A stretch of DNA of 64,000 nucleotides from an uncultured Faecalibaculum sp. (GCF_910588395.1 NZ_CAJUPA010000003.1:40325-104324), one strand, 5' to 3'; numbered from the stretch's first letter, positions 8,096 to 16,293 are shown. The notes: generated from the letters alone by a model not told the origin. Numbers and translations are program-made.

Positions 8096-8414
8096 GAAAA
8101 CGGTTCAGATTGTCGCAAAGGATCAGGACGGTCAGACGGTCCTGGATGAGTCCGTTGTCACAACGGCGGATACGCTGACCGGGGTCCTGGAAAACAGCGA
8201 TGCCCTGCAGGCGAAACTGGAAGAAGGACAGTACGGCACCATGGTCATGGGACTCGGGGGACTGGAGACAGAGGACTGGAACAAGGGCCCCTGGTGGACG
8301 TATGAATCCGACAACAATGCGGTCTGCCAGGAAGAATCCTATTGTCCGGCTGCGGATGATGTGAAAGTGGAAGACGGCGACCGGTTCGTATTCACCTTCT
8401 CCAGCGGCAGCTGA
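7983..8414 (+). CDS. DUF4430 (transcobalamin-like C-terminal domain) lipoprotein
   Basis: A 143-residue secreted lipoprotein: basic start MKKQ, hydrophobic stretch, lipobox LAGC with Cys19, then a short Gly/Ser/Thr linker. The mature domain includes TLTGVLEN, GPWWTYESDN and VEDGDRFVFTFS, the usual layout of DUF4430, a family related to the C-terminal domain of intrinsic factor and transcobalamin. AAAGGA nine bases before the ATG supports the start. It overlaps the ECF S component downstream (ATGA) and sits in a corrinoid operon, so binding of a corrinoid outside the cell is a reasonable inference. DUF4430 proteins are diverse and a different ligand remains possible. Confidence 0.8.
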   Translation: MKKQMMAAGALTLTMLAGCSTGSPAAADKENSTGAGTEKTVQIVAKDQDGQTVLDESVVTTADTLTGVLENSDALQAKLEEGQYGTMVMGLGGLETEDWNKGPWWTYESDNNAVCQEESYCPAADDVKVEDGDRFVFTFSSGS

Positions 8415-8920
8415 TGAGCGTCCGGCTGCTTGTCCGGTCCGCTGTGCTGGGGGCGCTGGAGCTGGTGGTGTTCACGGCATTTTCCGGCATTCTGTACCTG
8501 GAAGCCGTGACCCTGACGGTTGTATCGGTTGCCTGCTGCCTGGACCGGCGGACGGCGGTTCTGTCCTCGGTCTGTTTCTGCGTACTGAACATGCTGCTGA
8601 TTCAGGGCGTCACCCCCTGGTCCCTGATGTATCTGGGGGTCTATCCGGTGTATTCCCTGGTCGTCCGGCGGCTCGGCCGGCATGGCATGAACCGGCTGCA
8701 GGCAGCGGCGCTGACAGGCGTGCTGTCGTTTCTGACCGGTCAGATCCTGCAGATTCCCTGGCTGCTCTTTTCCGGCGTCCTGGCAGCGGGCTATCTTCTT
8801 GCGGGACTGCAGACCTCCCTGGTCCAGGGGGCGCTCAGCGCAGCCATGGCCTGGGTTCTGTATGAGCCATTGTGCCGTGTGCTGCGGTATCTGTCCCGGA
8901 CCAGGCCCGGAGGCGCGTAA
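8414..8920 (+). CDS. ECF transporter S component, candidate cobalamin/corrinoid specificity
   Basis: A 168-residue integral membrane protein with about five or six hydrophobic segments, the size and pattern of an energy-coupling-factor substrate-binding S component. The start overlaps the stop of the DUF4430 lipoprotein by ATGA, so the two are made together. No EcfA or EcfT genes lie near, so it would share a general ECF module encoded elsewhere (group II arrangement). Corrinoid as substrate is inferred from the neighbours: B12-dependent methyltransferase genes and a transcobalamin-like lipoprotein. It shares no obvious feature with the ThiT-type S component at 51.4 kb. Confidence 0.7.
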   Translation: MSVRLLVRSAVLGALELVVFTAFSGILYLEAVTLTVVSVACCLDRRTAVLSSVCFCVLNMLLIQGVTPWSLMYLGVYPVYSLVVRRLGRHGMNRLQAAALTGVLSFLTGQILQIPWLLFSGVLAAGYLLAGLQTSLVQGALSAAMAWVLYEPLCRVLRYLSRTRPGGA

Positions 8921-8951
8921 CCACAGACAGCCGCAGAGAATTCTGCAGAAA

Positions 8952-8996
8952 ATACCCTGACCGGCTTTGCATGAGAAGCCAGGATCAGGGTGTTTT
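8952..8996. terminator. bidirectional terminator between the corrinoid operon and the DUF5131 gene
   Basis: The arm at 8953-8967 (ACCCTGACCGGCTT) pairs with 8977-8993 (AAGCC-AGGATCAGGGT) with a small bulge. TGTTTT follows on the plus strand and ATTTTCT on the minus strand. It lies at the convergent ends of the ECF gene and the minus-strand gene at 9053. Confidence 0.7.
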
Positions 8997-9052
8997 GCGT
9001 TTATGGGCATTCATACGGTGTCTGTCGGGAAGACGCGGTTGGAGCCAGCCTG

Positions 9053-9823
9053 TCAGGCTGCCTCTTCAAACAGGGAAGTCTGCTGCAGTCTGTGTCTTTT
9101 TCGCAGCCAGCTGTGGGCTTTGTGCGCCTGCTGAAACTGGTCCTGTTTCCGGATCGTGTAAAGCCGGCCGTTCCGGATGAAATACCGGCCTGTCTGATGA
9201 ATCGAGAACGCGGTTCCGGTTCGCCGGCAGTCCAGAAACAGCTGTTCCATCCAGCCAAAGTCGCAGGGCCGTGCTTCCAGACCGCTTTCTCCGGCAGCGG
9301 AAACCAGCTCGAATCCTCTGGTTTTCAGCCAGGGATACAGGTGCAGCTCTTCCAGCAGGGGGGCGGCGAAAATATACCGGTGCCGGCAGGGGATTGTCAG
9401 GAACAGGTCCAGCCGGGATTGGGCAGCCTGCTGGTTTTCAATGGAAACCGCAATCGTCACCTGGGGCCAGCCGCCGTTCCAGTCAGGAGGCAGACAGTCT
9501 CTGACCCGGTGGATCCGTTTGGTGGGAATCAGAAACTGTACATCCGGGCGCTGGCGGATGATGTCCCAGGCTTCCTGCCGCCATGGATCGGCTTCTTCCA
9601 CGAAGAAATCCGAGTTGAAGCAGACAGACATCTGCGCTCCTGCCGGGATTTTCCGGCTGCCATCCCGTTTCCGTTTCAGGGGTAGATCAAACATCGTGAC
9701 GGACCTGGTGATCTGATCGGGATTCCGTCCATGACGCAGGTCAGCCCGGCGCATGAAACAGTTTTTGCAGCCGGCAGAAAAAGGGTGGCACCCATGCCAG
9801 GGATTCCAGGGAATGTCTTTCAT
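9053..9823 (-). CDS. DUF5131 family protein (phage Gp37/Gp68-like, radical-SAM-related)
   Basis: About 256 residues from the ATG at 9823. The start MKDIPWNPWHGCHPFSAGCK followed by NCF is the hallmark of the DUF5131/Gp37-Gp68 group, with a Cys-x7-Cys-x2-Cys cluster reminiscent of iron-sulfur radical proteins. QFLIPTKRIHR and SIENQQAAQSR fit the family's repair-photoproduct-lyase-like barrel. The biochemical role is not established. The frame is open to 9931, but that part shows no conservation features. No clear ribosome binding site precedes the chosen start. The family is common in phages and also stands alone in Bacillota chromosomes; no other phage genes are nearby. Confidence 0.75.
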   Translation of the reverse strand: MKDIPWNPWHGCHPFSAGCKNCFMRRADLRHGRNPDQITRSVTMFDLPLKRKRDGSRKIPAGAQMSVCFNSDFFVEEADPWRQEAWDIIRQRPDVQFLIPTKRIHRVRDCLPPDWNGGWPQVTIAVSIENQQAAQSRLDLFLTIPCRHRYIFAAPLLEELHLYPWLKTRGFELVSAAGESGLEARPCDFGWMEQLFLDCRRTGTAFSIHQTGRYFIRNGRLYTIRKQDQFQQAHKAHSWLRKRHRLQQTSLFEEAA

Positions 9824-9942
9824 GAGTACAGGATACAATATGTGAACGGAACAGCCAATGGAAACCGGTTTTGATTTCCGTTCTTCCCGCAGGCGGCGCA
9901 GAATGCGGCAATTTCTGTTTGCAGGTTCCATATTTCAGGGAT

Positions 9943-10686
9943 ATGAAAAGTACAGTACGGTATGATGTAACAGAAGAACCCGGGACCTGCCTGGTGTTTG
10001 CAGAAAAGGACAGTATGGATATGACTTTGCAGAATACTCCCTCCAGACAGCCTGTGCCGCTGGTGCTGCTTCATGGACTGGGACAGAAACCCGACAGCTG
10101 GAAACCGGTGATGAGACACCTTCCGGCGTATATTCCGGTCATTGCCCCGGATCTGGAATCCGGCGTGACAGAAGAGGATGCGTCCTTTGAGCGGCTGGCC
10201 GCATCCTTCGAGCAGCTCATGGAAAGCATTCAGGGACCGGCGGACATAGCCGGACTGTCCCTGGGCGCAGTGGTGGCGCTGGATTATGCCCTGCGTCATC
10301 CGGAGAAAGTCCGTTCCCTGATCCTGGCAGCCCCGCAGTACAAAACCCCGAAAACGCTCCTCCGGCTGCAGAGCACGCTGTTTTCCGTGGCTCCGGAGAA
10401 ACTGTTCGCGTCTGCAGGCCTGACGAAACCCCAGATGCTGTCTCTTTCCCGGAGCATGATGACCCTGGATTATGCAGATCAGGTTCCGGCGCTTTCCTGT
10501 CCGGTCCTGATTCTGGTGGGCAGCCGGGACAGAATCAACCGGAAAGCCGCCCTGACCATGACCGACCGGGTTCCCGGTGCCAGGCTACGCATGGTGGAAG
10601 GAAGCGGTCATGAAATCAATGCGGATCAGCCGGAGCGGATGGCAGCAGTCATGCGGCTGTTTCTTCGGGAAGCTGCCGCGCGCTGA
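9943..10686 (+). CDS. alpha/beta hydrolase
   Basis: A small alpha/beta-fold hydrolase of about 247 residues. Key elements are the oxyanion strand LVLLHGLGQ, the nucleophile elbow GLSLG (catalytic Ser), VLILVGSRDRIN (catalytic Asp) and GSGHEINADQPE (catalytic His), so it looks active. The substrate is unknown; the lid region is short. The start at 9943 has a CAGGG only two bases away. ATGs at 10015 and 10021 follow AAAGGA and would give a protein beginning just before the first core strand, so a start there is quite possible. It is divergent from the DUF5131 gene. Confidence 0.8.
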   Translation: MKSTVRYDVTEEPGTCLVFAEKDSMDMTLQNTPSRQPVPLVLLHGLGQKPDSWKPVMRHLPAYIPVIAPDLESGVTEEDASFERLAASFEQLMESIQGPADIAGLSLGAVVALDYALRHPEKVRSLILAAPQYKTPKTLLRLQSTLFSVAPEKLFASAGLTKPQMLSLSRSMMTLDYADQVPALSCPVLILVGSRDRINRKAALTMTDRVPGARLRMVEGSGHEINADQPERMAAVMRLFLREAAAR

Positions 10687-10709
10687 CCAGCAGGTTCATC
10701 AGCTGTGTT

Positions 10710-11122
10710 TCAACTGGCTGCGTCATTCTGCGCAGTCCCTTTTTCGTCCTGTGTTTTCCCGGGATCCGGCTGGTTTTCCTGGTGACTTGCTGTGTAGAGC
10801 CGGCGAATGTCCTCCGGGAGATCCTGTGGGATCAGCGCCTGCACGGCGGATTCACATCCGGCCTCCAGCGCCTGCTGGTAGTACCAGCACTTGAATTCGA
10901 TCATGTTCATCTGCTCCTGCAGCCTGGCGATTTCTGCCAGCAGCACCTGACGGCGGTTTTCGAACATTTCTTTCCGTTCTCTCAGACTTGCGTCTCCCTG
11001 CTGACACAGCTCCATGAACCGGGCAATGTCCCGGATTTCCAGCCCGCTGGTCTTAAGACATTCGATCACCCGCAGGTTTTCCAGATTGTCCGGTGTAAAA
11101 CGGCGGATGCCCCTTTGGCTCC
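10710..11122 (-). pseudogene. MerR-family regulator remnant lacking its N-terminal DNA-binding part
   Basis: On the minus strand the region from 11122 downward encodes RGIRRFTPDNLENLRVIECL, then KTSGLEIRDIARFMELC and a coiled-coil/effector tail ending at 10710. This is the C-terminal two thirds of a MerR regulator of the YdeP/YfmP-like small-molecule type. The first roughly 40 residues, which hold the start codon and the recognition helix, are missing, and no start codon or ribosome binding site replaces them. The break falls exactly where a divergently oriented hydrolase fragment begins, so a single deletion took both 5' ends. The longest ATG-initiated frame left starts at 11069. Confidence 0.75.
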
Positions 11123-11913
11123 GTGAAGGAACAGGCCTCGAGTCTGTATGCCCAGAAACTGGCGGAGAAGGGATACTATAGACTGGCTTTTGATCCTTCT
11201 TATACAGGAGAGAGCGGTGGCTGGCCCCGGCGGCTGGTATCCCCGGACATCAATACCGAGGATTTCAGTGCAGCGATGGATTTTCTGAGTAATGAGGAGC
11301 AGGTGGATCAGGAAAGGATCGGCATTCTGGGAATCTGCGGATTCGGCGGCATGGCTCTCAGTGCCGCCAGCAATGATCCGCGGATCAAAGCCACAGTCGC
11401 CAGCACCATGTACAACATGAGCGAAAACATCGAAAACGGCTACTTCAACAGCGAAGACTCTGCCGCAGCGGCAATGCGAAACGGGCAGCGATTGCTGTCC
11501 AGCGGACCATTGATTTCAGAACGCAGGACCTCCGACGCGCCGGAGGCGTGGTGGATCCGCTGCCCCAGGATGCACCCTGGTTTGTGAAGGATTATCATGC
11601 CTATTACAAAACACCCCGGGGCTATCATCCCCGCTCGGGAAACTCAACGGATGGCAGGAACGTGACCGGCTGCGCTTCGTTTCTGAACATGCCGCTGAAT
11701 GCCTTCATTGAGGAGATCGAAATTCCGGTCCTTCTGGTGCACGGGGAAAAAGCGCACTCGCTGTCCTACTCCAAAGAAGCGTATTCCCACCTCAAGGGAG
11801 ACAACAAGGAGCTGCTGATCATCCCCGGCGCGGTGCATACGGACCTGTATGACAATCTGGCTGTCATTCCGTTCGATCAGATTGATGCGTTTTACCGGAA
11901 GTCCTTTGACTGA
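11111..11913 (+). pseudogene. alpha/beta hydrolase (dienelactone-hydrolase-like) remnant, 5'-truncated and frameshifted
   Basis: The first frame, from about 11111 to 11475, reads GSVKEQASSLYAQKLAEKGY, FDPSYTGESGG, then GICGFGGMALSA around the expected nucleophile. The frame then shifts by one somewhere in 11475-11500. The second frame continues RTIDFRTQDLRRAGGVVDPLP, FVKDYHAYYKTPRGYHPRS and VLLVHGEKAHSLSYS, and ends IPGAVHTDLYD to 11913. The two parts together give a near-complete family member, but the first ~45 residues and the start codon are gone. This and the abutting MerR remnant look like an old divergent regulator/enzyme pair lost by deletion and drift. Confidence 0.8.
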
Positions 11914-11916
11914 GTG

Positions 11917-11941
11917 AAAGAATCCGCTGCGGCGGATTTTT
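11917..11941 (+). terminator. intrinsic terminator after the hydrolase remnant
   Basis: AATCCGC (11921-11927), loop TGCG, GCGGATT (11932-11938), then a run of T. It is intact although the gene in front is dead. Confidence 0.8.
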
Positions 11942-12086
11942 CACACCAGCCCCTGACAGCATACAGGTCGGGTATCCGGCCTGTATGCAGATGCTGAGAC
12001 ATGCTGTCCCTCACCGGCTGTCGGGCAGAGTGCGGCATGAAGAAAGCAGCTGAAACGTGGTATCATAATTCGCTGGAGGTTTTTCA

Positions 12087-13415
12087 ATGCATAAAATGGA
12101 ATCCATGGACATTCGCCGGCTGGTGATTTCAATGTCCATTCCCATTGCCCTGAGCATGCTGCTTTCGGCACTGTACAACATCATTGACAGCATGTTTGTT
12201 GCCGGCTATTCACAGCAGGCGCTTCTGGCGGTCAGCCTGTGCTACCCGGTGCAGACGCTGATGATTGCCATTGCCTGCGGCATCGGCGTGGGATTCAACA
12301 CCGTTCTGGCCAGGTTTCTCGGGGAGCAGAAACCGGATATGGCCAGTCAGTCTGTGCTCAACGGCCTGTTTCTGGCGCTGATCAGCTGGATCGTATTTCT
12401 GCTGTTCGGCCTGTTCGGAGCGAAATGGTTTCTGGGACTCTTTACGCAGGAAGCCGCTGTCATTGAGCAGGGAGATGCCTATCTGAAGATCTGCTGCGGC
12501 TTTTCCTTTGCGATTTTCTTTCAGATCACCTATGAACGGATCATGCAGGCCACCGGACGGCCCATGTACAACCTGGCGATCCAGGGAACCGGTGCACTGA
12601 TCAACATCATTCTGGACCCGGTTTTCATTTTCACGTTCAACCAGGGTGTGGCCGGGGCGGCCATTGCCACCATCATCGGCCAGATCACGGCGATGGGACT
12701 GGGCATCTGGATCACGCACAGAAAAGTGCCGGAGATTCATACCGATATCCGGCAGTTCCGGTGGAACGGGGCTCTCATGCTGCGGATCCTGCAGATTGGC
12801 ATACCGGCAATGGTGATGCAGGCTGTCATGAGTTTCATGTCAGTGTTCATGAACTGGATCCTCATGCCTTATTCCAGCATGGCGGTCTCGGTGTTCAGCG
12901 TCTACATCAAGCTGCAGCAGTTTGTGTTCATGATCGTCATGGGATTCACCAATGCGCTGATCCCCATTGTTTCATTCAATTTCGGTGCCCGCAGGAAAGA
13001 CCGGATCTTCCCCGCGGTACGGTTCTCGCTGCTGATGGCCACGGGCATCATGCTGGCAGGAACGGTGCTGTTCCAGCTCATCCCCGGACCGCTTCTGGCC
13101 ATGTTCAATGCCAATCAGGATATGTATGCCATTGGCATTCCCTGCCTGCGGATCATATCCCTGAGCTTTGTCTTCGCGGGGGTATCCATGATTCTGTGCT
13201 CTGCTTTCCAGGCTCTGGGTCATCCGGGCACGAGTCTGGGCATCACACTGCTGCGGCAGTTGATTCTGCTGATTCCCCTGACTGCGCTGCTGGCCCGTCT
13301 CTATGGACTGGATGCAGGCTGGCTGGCGTTTGTGATCACAGAAGTGATCTGTGCAGGCCTGTCGGTGCTGGAATGGTGCCGTGTGAAAAAACAGGTGGAC
13401 GTGCAGCTGGCTTAG
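12087..13415 (+). CDS. MATE family multidrug/toxin exporter
   Basis: A 442-residue membrane protein with about twelve transmembrane segments in two six-helix halves, the normal MATE length. Family marks include SMSIPIALSMLLSALYNIID at the N-terminus, MFVAGYSQQALLAVS, ATGRPMYN in the first half and GFTNALIPIVSFNFGA in the second, which is the NorM/DinF-type signature region. It would exchange Na+ or H+ for organic cations or drugs. GGAGG eight bases before the ATG fixes the start. A CATAAT-type -10 lies just upstream at about 12065. It stands alone; no regulator is adjacent apart from the decayed MerR gene 1 kb upstream. Confidence 0.9.
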   Translation: MHKMESMDIRRLVISMSIPIALSMLLSALYNIIDSMFVAGYSQQALLAVSLCYPVQTLMIAIACGIGVGFNTVLARFLGEQKPDMASQSVLNGLFLALISWIVFLLFGLFGAKWFLGLFTQEAAVIEQGDAYLKICCGFSFAIFFQITYERIMQATGRPMYNLAIQGTGALINIILDPVFIFTFNQGVAGAAIATIIGQITAMGLGIWITHRKVPEIHTDIRQFRWNGALMLRILQIGIPAMVMQAVMSFMSVFMNWILMPYSSMAVSVFSVYIKLQQFVFMIVMGFTNALIPIVSFNFGARRKDRIFPAVRFSLLMATGIMLAGTVLFQLIPGPLLAMFNANQDMYAIGIPCLRIISLSFVFAGVSMILCSAFQALGHPGTSLGITLLRQLILLIPLTALLARLYGLDAGWLAFVITEVICAGLSVLEWCRVKKQVDVQLA

Positions 13416-13517
13416 AGCTGCACAATGCCGGTGATGGAAGCGGAAAAGGGCTGCAGCTTTCTGTCCAGACAATGCACCCTCCATCGAGCGAAAGGGTTTT
13501 ATTCTTCATTTTTGATT

Positions 13518-13530
13518 TATAATCATGAAA
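13518..13530 (+). promoter_or_regulatory. -10 element of the small zinc-ribbon-like gene, TATAATCATGAAA motif
   Basis: TATAAT at 13518-13523 is followed by CATGAAA. The same 13-mer occurs at 22560, and with one change at 62788, each time upstream of or at a gene start. A T-rich stretch 5' of it could hold a poor -35. Confidence 0.45.
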
Positions 13531-13609
13531 AGATACCAGTGTCAGAGTCCGGGATCATAGCCCGGGACAGATATCGGGAAGCATGATTTCTCAAAGGAAA
13601 GGCGGGATT

Positions 13610-14020
13610 ATGAAATTCAAAAAAGGAGACTGGATAGAATTCCGGACAGGTGGCAGGAACTGCACCGGTAAGATATTCATCGTCAACGATCATGACAACT
13701 CCTATGATGTGGACACCTTTCTGGATGGAGAGAGGATTCTGGTAAAGCATCTGCCGGAATCGGAGATCATCACAGAAAACATGGTGCTGTATCAGTGGAC
13801 TGCTGATGGGGAACCGGAACTGTGCCGGAAAGAATCGGGATGGATACAGGAAGGAACCTGTTATCACTGCGGTCAGCTGTTGTCAGGCGACTGCATTCTG
13901 CTGACTGCAGCGGAAACCGGGGATGTATATCCTCTGCATGCTGCGTGCTGCCGGATTTCAGCGACACCTCTGAAGCAGACTGTCGGTGGATGTTTCTCAC
14001 CATCAGCAAAGCGGAGCTGA
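13610..14020 (+). CDS. hypothetical protein with C-terminal zinc-ribbon-like Cys/His cluster
   Basis: A 136-residue protein starting at 13610 (MKFKKGDWIEFRTGGRN), preceded by AAGGCGGG; the ATG at 13583 would add nine residues without a ribosome binding site. The N-terminal ~45 residues look like a small SH3- or Tudor-like barrel (KGDWIEF, GKIFIVNDHD, SYDVDTF). The C-terminal part has CYHCGQLL and, after about 35 residues, LHAACC, a Cys-x2-Cys...His-x3-Cys-Cys arrangement that could bind one zinc ion. No family was recognised. It is flanked by a promoter-like TATAAT and a very strong terminator, so it is probably a real single gene. Confidence 0.55.
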   Translation: MKFKKGDWIEFRTGGRNCTGKIFIVNDHDNSYDVDTFLDGERILVKHLPESEIITENMVLYQWTADGEPELCRKESGWIQEGTCYHCGQLLSGDCILLTAAETGDVYPLHAACCRISATPLKQTVGGCFSPSAKRS

Positions 14021-14029
14021 ATCACAAAG

Positions 14030-14070
14030 ATGCAGAAAACCCGTCCGAATCACGGACGGGTTTTCTGCAT
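14030..14070. terminator. 18-bp perfect terminator hairpin, probably bidirectional
   Basis: Arms 14030-14047 and 14053-14070 pair perfectly (core AAAACCCGTCCG with CGGACGGGTTTT) with a five-base loop. It lies between convergent genes ending at 14020 and 14123. Confidence 0.8.
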
Positions 14071-14122
14071 GAGAGAGGTCTGTGACAGCAGAATGGTAGT
14101 GGGGACCATTGCCTGGCTGTCA

Positions 14123-14923
14123 TCAGGATTCTGCTTTTGGCGGATAACGATGTTCGAATTCCTCCAGGATTCCGGACAGCAGGTCATCCAGATACTGCTG
14201 TGCTTTGGCACGGATGGGATCCGGTACGCCATAGTAAGCCTCCGCGATGGATCCGGTAATGGCAGCCAGTGTGTCACTGTCCCCGCCGATCGAGACTGCA
14301 TTCCGGATGGCATCTTCAAAGTCCGTGGATTCGAAAAACGCCTCCATTGCCTGAGGAACAGTATCCTGACAGGTTTCATTGAACTGGTATATATTCCGGA
14401 TATCGTCCAGAGTGAAGTCGATCGGGTAGTAATTCTCCGTGATATGCCTGCGGATTTCATCCTTGCTCTTTCCTGTCCGGGCCAGGTACACCGCAACGGC
14501 AGTCGCTTCCGCTCCTTTCAGTCCTTCGGGATGATTGTGTGTCACTTCGGTTACGGCTCTGGACAGTTTCTTCACTTCTTCCAGGGAGTCGCCTGCATAC
14601 TCGCATCCGCTTACCCGCATGGCAGCTCCGTTGCCAAAACTGTTATACGGCCTGGGATGATCCGAATACATCCAGTTCCAGAACCGGCCGTCATATCCGC
14701 AGTCAGGATAGGGCCGGCCAATGGTCTGCATGGAAATCACAGCCTGCTGGCTCAGACTGCTGTAATCCGGCATGCAGTGCAGCAAAGCGTCACAGACTGC
14801 CAGAGACATAATGGAATCATCTGTGAAAAAGCAGTCTGAAGCCAGCAGGTCAAACTGTTTTGATCTGTGATTGTGCCACTCAAAACGGGACCCGGCAATG
14901 TCGCCAATAATCGCACCGATCAT
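14123..14923 (-). CDS. ADP-ribosylglycohydrolase family protein
   Basis: A 266-residue protein of the DraG/ARH family, which removes ADP-ribose from proteins or small molecules using a two-metal centre. The N-terminal MIGAIIGDIAGS, the first acidic cluster FFTDDSIM (Asp35, Asp36) and the C-terminal IGGDSDTLAA supply the expected metal ligands, so it should be active. GNGAAMRVSG and THNHPEGLKGA are further family marks. No ADP-ribosyltransferase, macrodomain or toxin gene is adjacent, so the target is unknown. It is followed by the shared terminator at 14030-14070. Confidence 0.9.
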   Translation of the reverse strand: MIGAIIGDIAGSRFEWHNHRSKQFDLLASDCFFTDDSIMSLAVCDALLHCMPDYSSLSQQAVISMQTIGRPYPDCGYDGRFWNWMYSDHPRPYNSFGNGAAMRVSGCEYAGDSLEEVKKLSRAVTEVTHNHPEGLKGAEATAVAVYLARTGKSKDEIRRHITENYYPIDFTLDDIRNIYQFNETCQDTVPQAMEAFFESTDFEDAIRNAVSIGGDSDTLAAITGSIAEAYYGVPDPIRAKAQQYLDDLLSGILEEFEHRYPPKAES

Positions 14924-15465
14924 GGAAAAGCCTCACTTTCTGATGATGAATATATATAAGATATCAAAAATCTGTATGGAGGGTCAGGGATCTGCGCCTT
15001 CCGGCTTGGTGTCAGGATTAGAGTTGCTCCAGAGGTATCCTCGGAAAAGAGCCGGTTGCGACAGGTCTCCATCTTTCCCCGGAAACCTGATGGCTGTTCT
15101 GGCAGCTGGATATTCCGGAATTTCATCCAGGCGGATCAGAACCTGATCAGCGGTCAGCGTGGTTTTCCGATTTGATGGCGACCGGGGATGCGCAGCGCTT
15201 TTTGTCTTCATGGAGCATCCAGGGGTGCAGGGCTTCAGTTGTTTTTCGCTACAGTATACTATGAGGCAAACAGATGGCGGAAAACCGGAACAGAACCCGC
15301 TTTTTCACAGGAATGACCGGGAATTATTCCGGTTTTTCCAAATAGGACTGAGTTTTGTCTGATGATCCGGTATTCTCCGGCATCCAGGTTCTTCCGCAGG
15401 GCTGTCCGCACTACCGGAAGCTGTGAATCTCCGGTACAATGCCTGTTGGACAGGAGTGATCTTGC
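14924..15465. other. intergenic region without a recognisable gene
   Basis: The 542 bases between the glycohydrolase and the DeoR gene hold no gene I can support. A minus-strand frame of 75 codons (15211-14984) has a plausible composition but no ribosome binding site and no recognised relative. A short hairpin near 15317-15334 followed by TTTTT may terminate something. The right end carries TACAAT at 15435-15440, a likely -10 for the DeoR gene, and CAGGAG at 15451, its ribosome binding site. Confidence 0.5.
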
Positions 15466-16245
15466 ATGATGGCCAGTGAACGTTTTTCCCGAATCGCCGA
15501 ACTTGTGAATGAAAAGGATTTTGTTTCCACCAGAGATCTGTCGGAACAGATGAAAGTCTCTGAACCCACCATCCGCAAGGATCTGGAGGAGCTGGACCGC
15601 CGGGGAATTCTGCTGAAAGTCCATGGAGGCGCCCGGCGGCTTCGTCAGCAGATGATCCTGACAAAGGGAGCGGAACTGGACATGAGCCAGCGGTCCCGCA
15701 ATCAGCGTCAGAAAGATGCGGTAGCCCGGAAAGCAGCATCCATTGTTCAGGATGGCGACTGCGTCTTTCTGGATGGCGGTACGTCTGTCGAACAGATGAT
15801 GCCCTATCTGCAGGGAAAGAAAATCCGGATCGTCACCCACAGCCTGCTGATCGCCCAGCAGTTTGCGGATCCGGGCAGCGAACTGTTTGCCCTGGGCGGC
15901 AGGTACATTCCCGAGTACAAAATGTTTGTGGGTCCGATGACAGAGCAGGATCTGGCGAAGTTCAATTTCGATCATGCCTTTATTGGATGTGCCGGAATTG
16001 ATCTGGCAGGAAAAACGGCCTATACCGCAGAGCTGGATACCATGGCAATCAAGCAGAAAGCCATGGACAAAGCCCAGAAAAAATATCTGCTGGCGGATTC
16101 CTCCAAGCTGTCCATCAAGGGATTCTGCAGTTTCACAGATACGGATGCATTTGATGCTGTGTTCTGTGATGATGGAGCACAACTGGGACCGGACATGATT
16201 CCCGACAACTGTATACTGGTTCATCTCCCGCCGCAGGAAGCTTGA
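15466..16245 (+). CDS. DeoR-family transcriptional regulator
   Basis: A 259-residue regulator of classic DeoR/GlpR layout. The N-terminal winged helix-turn-helix reads ERFSRIAELVNEKDFVSTRD followed by LSEQMKVSEPTIRKDLEELD. The C-terminal sugar-phosphate-sensing domain of the isomerase-like DeoRC fold contains FLDGGTSVEQM, VTHSLLIAQQ, GCAGIDLAGK and LLADSSKL. CAGGAG lies nine bases before the ATG. The deoxyribose-phosphate aldolase gene follows, separated by a terminator and a promoter with repeated CGAA boxes, so this protein most likely represses deoC and is relieved by a deoxyribose phosphate. That effector is inferred. Confidence 0.92.
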   Translation: MMASERFSRIAELVNEKDFVSTRDLSEQMKVSEPTIRKDLEELDRRGILLKVHGGARRLRQQMILTKGAELDMSQRSRNQRQKDAVARKAASIVQDGDCVFLDGGTSVEQMMPYLQGKKIRIVTHSLLIAQQFADPGSELFALGGRYIPEYKMFVGPMTEQDLAKFNFDHAFIGCAGIDLAGKTAYTAELDTMAIKQKAMDKAQKKYLLADSSKLSIKGFCSFTDTDAFDAVFCDDGAQLGPDMIPDNCILVHLPPQEA

Positions 16246-16263
16246 TTCTCCTGCGTTTTTTTG
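16232..16263 (+). terminator. terminator overlapping the end of the DeoR gene
   Basis: CGCAGGA (16232-16238) pairs with TCCTGCG (16249-16255), followed by seven or more T. The left arm and stop codon of the regulator lie inside the hairpin. Confidence 0.85.
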
Positions 16264-16293
16264 TTATGAGCAGTGCGGCATTGCTCTCACCTT

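Noticed and set aside
9053..9823. Prophage remnant because of the Gp37/Gp68-like protein
   Set aside because: No integrase, attachment repeat or other phage gene is present, and the family is common in chromosomes.
14984..15211. Possible 75-codon minus-strand gene in the 14.9-15.4 kb gap
   Set aside because: No ribosome binding site, no terminator and no recognised relative; kept only as a note in the intergenic entry.
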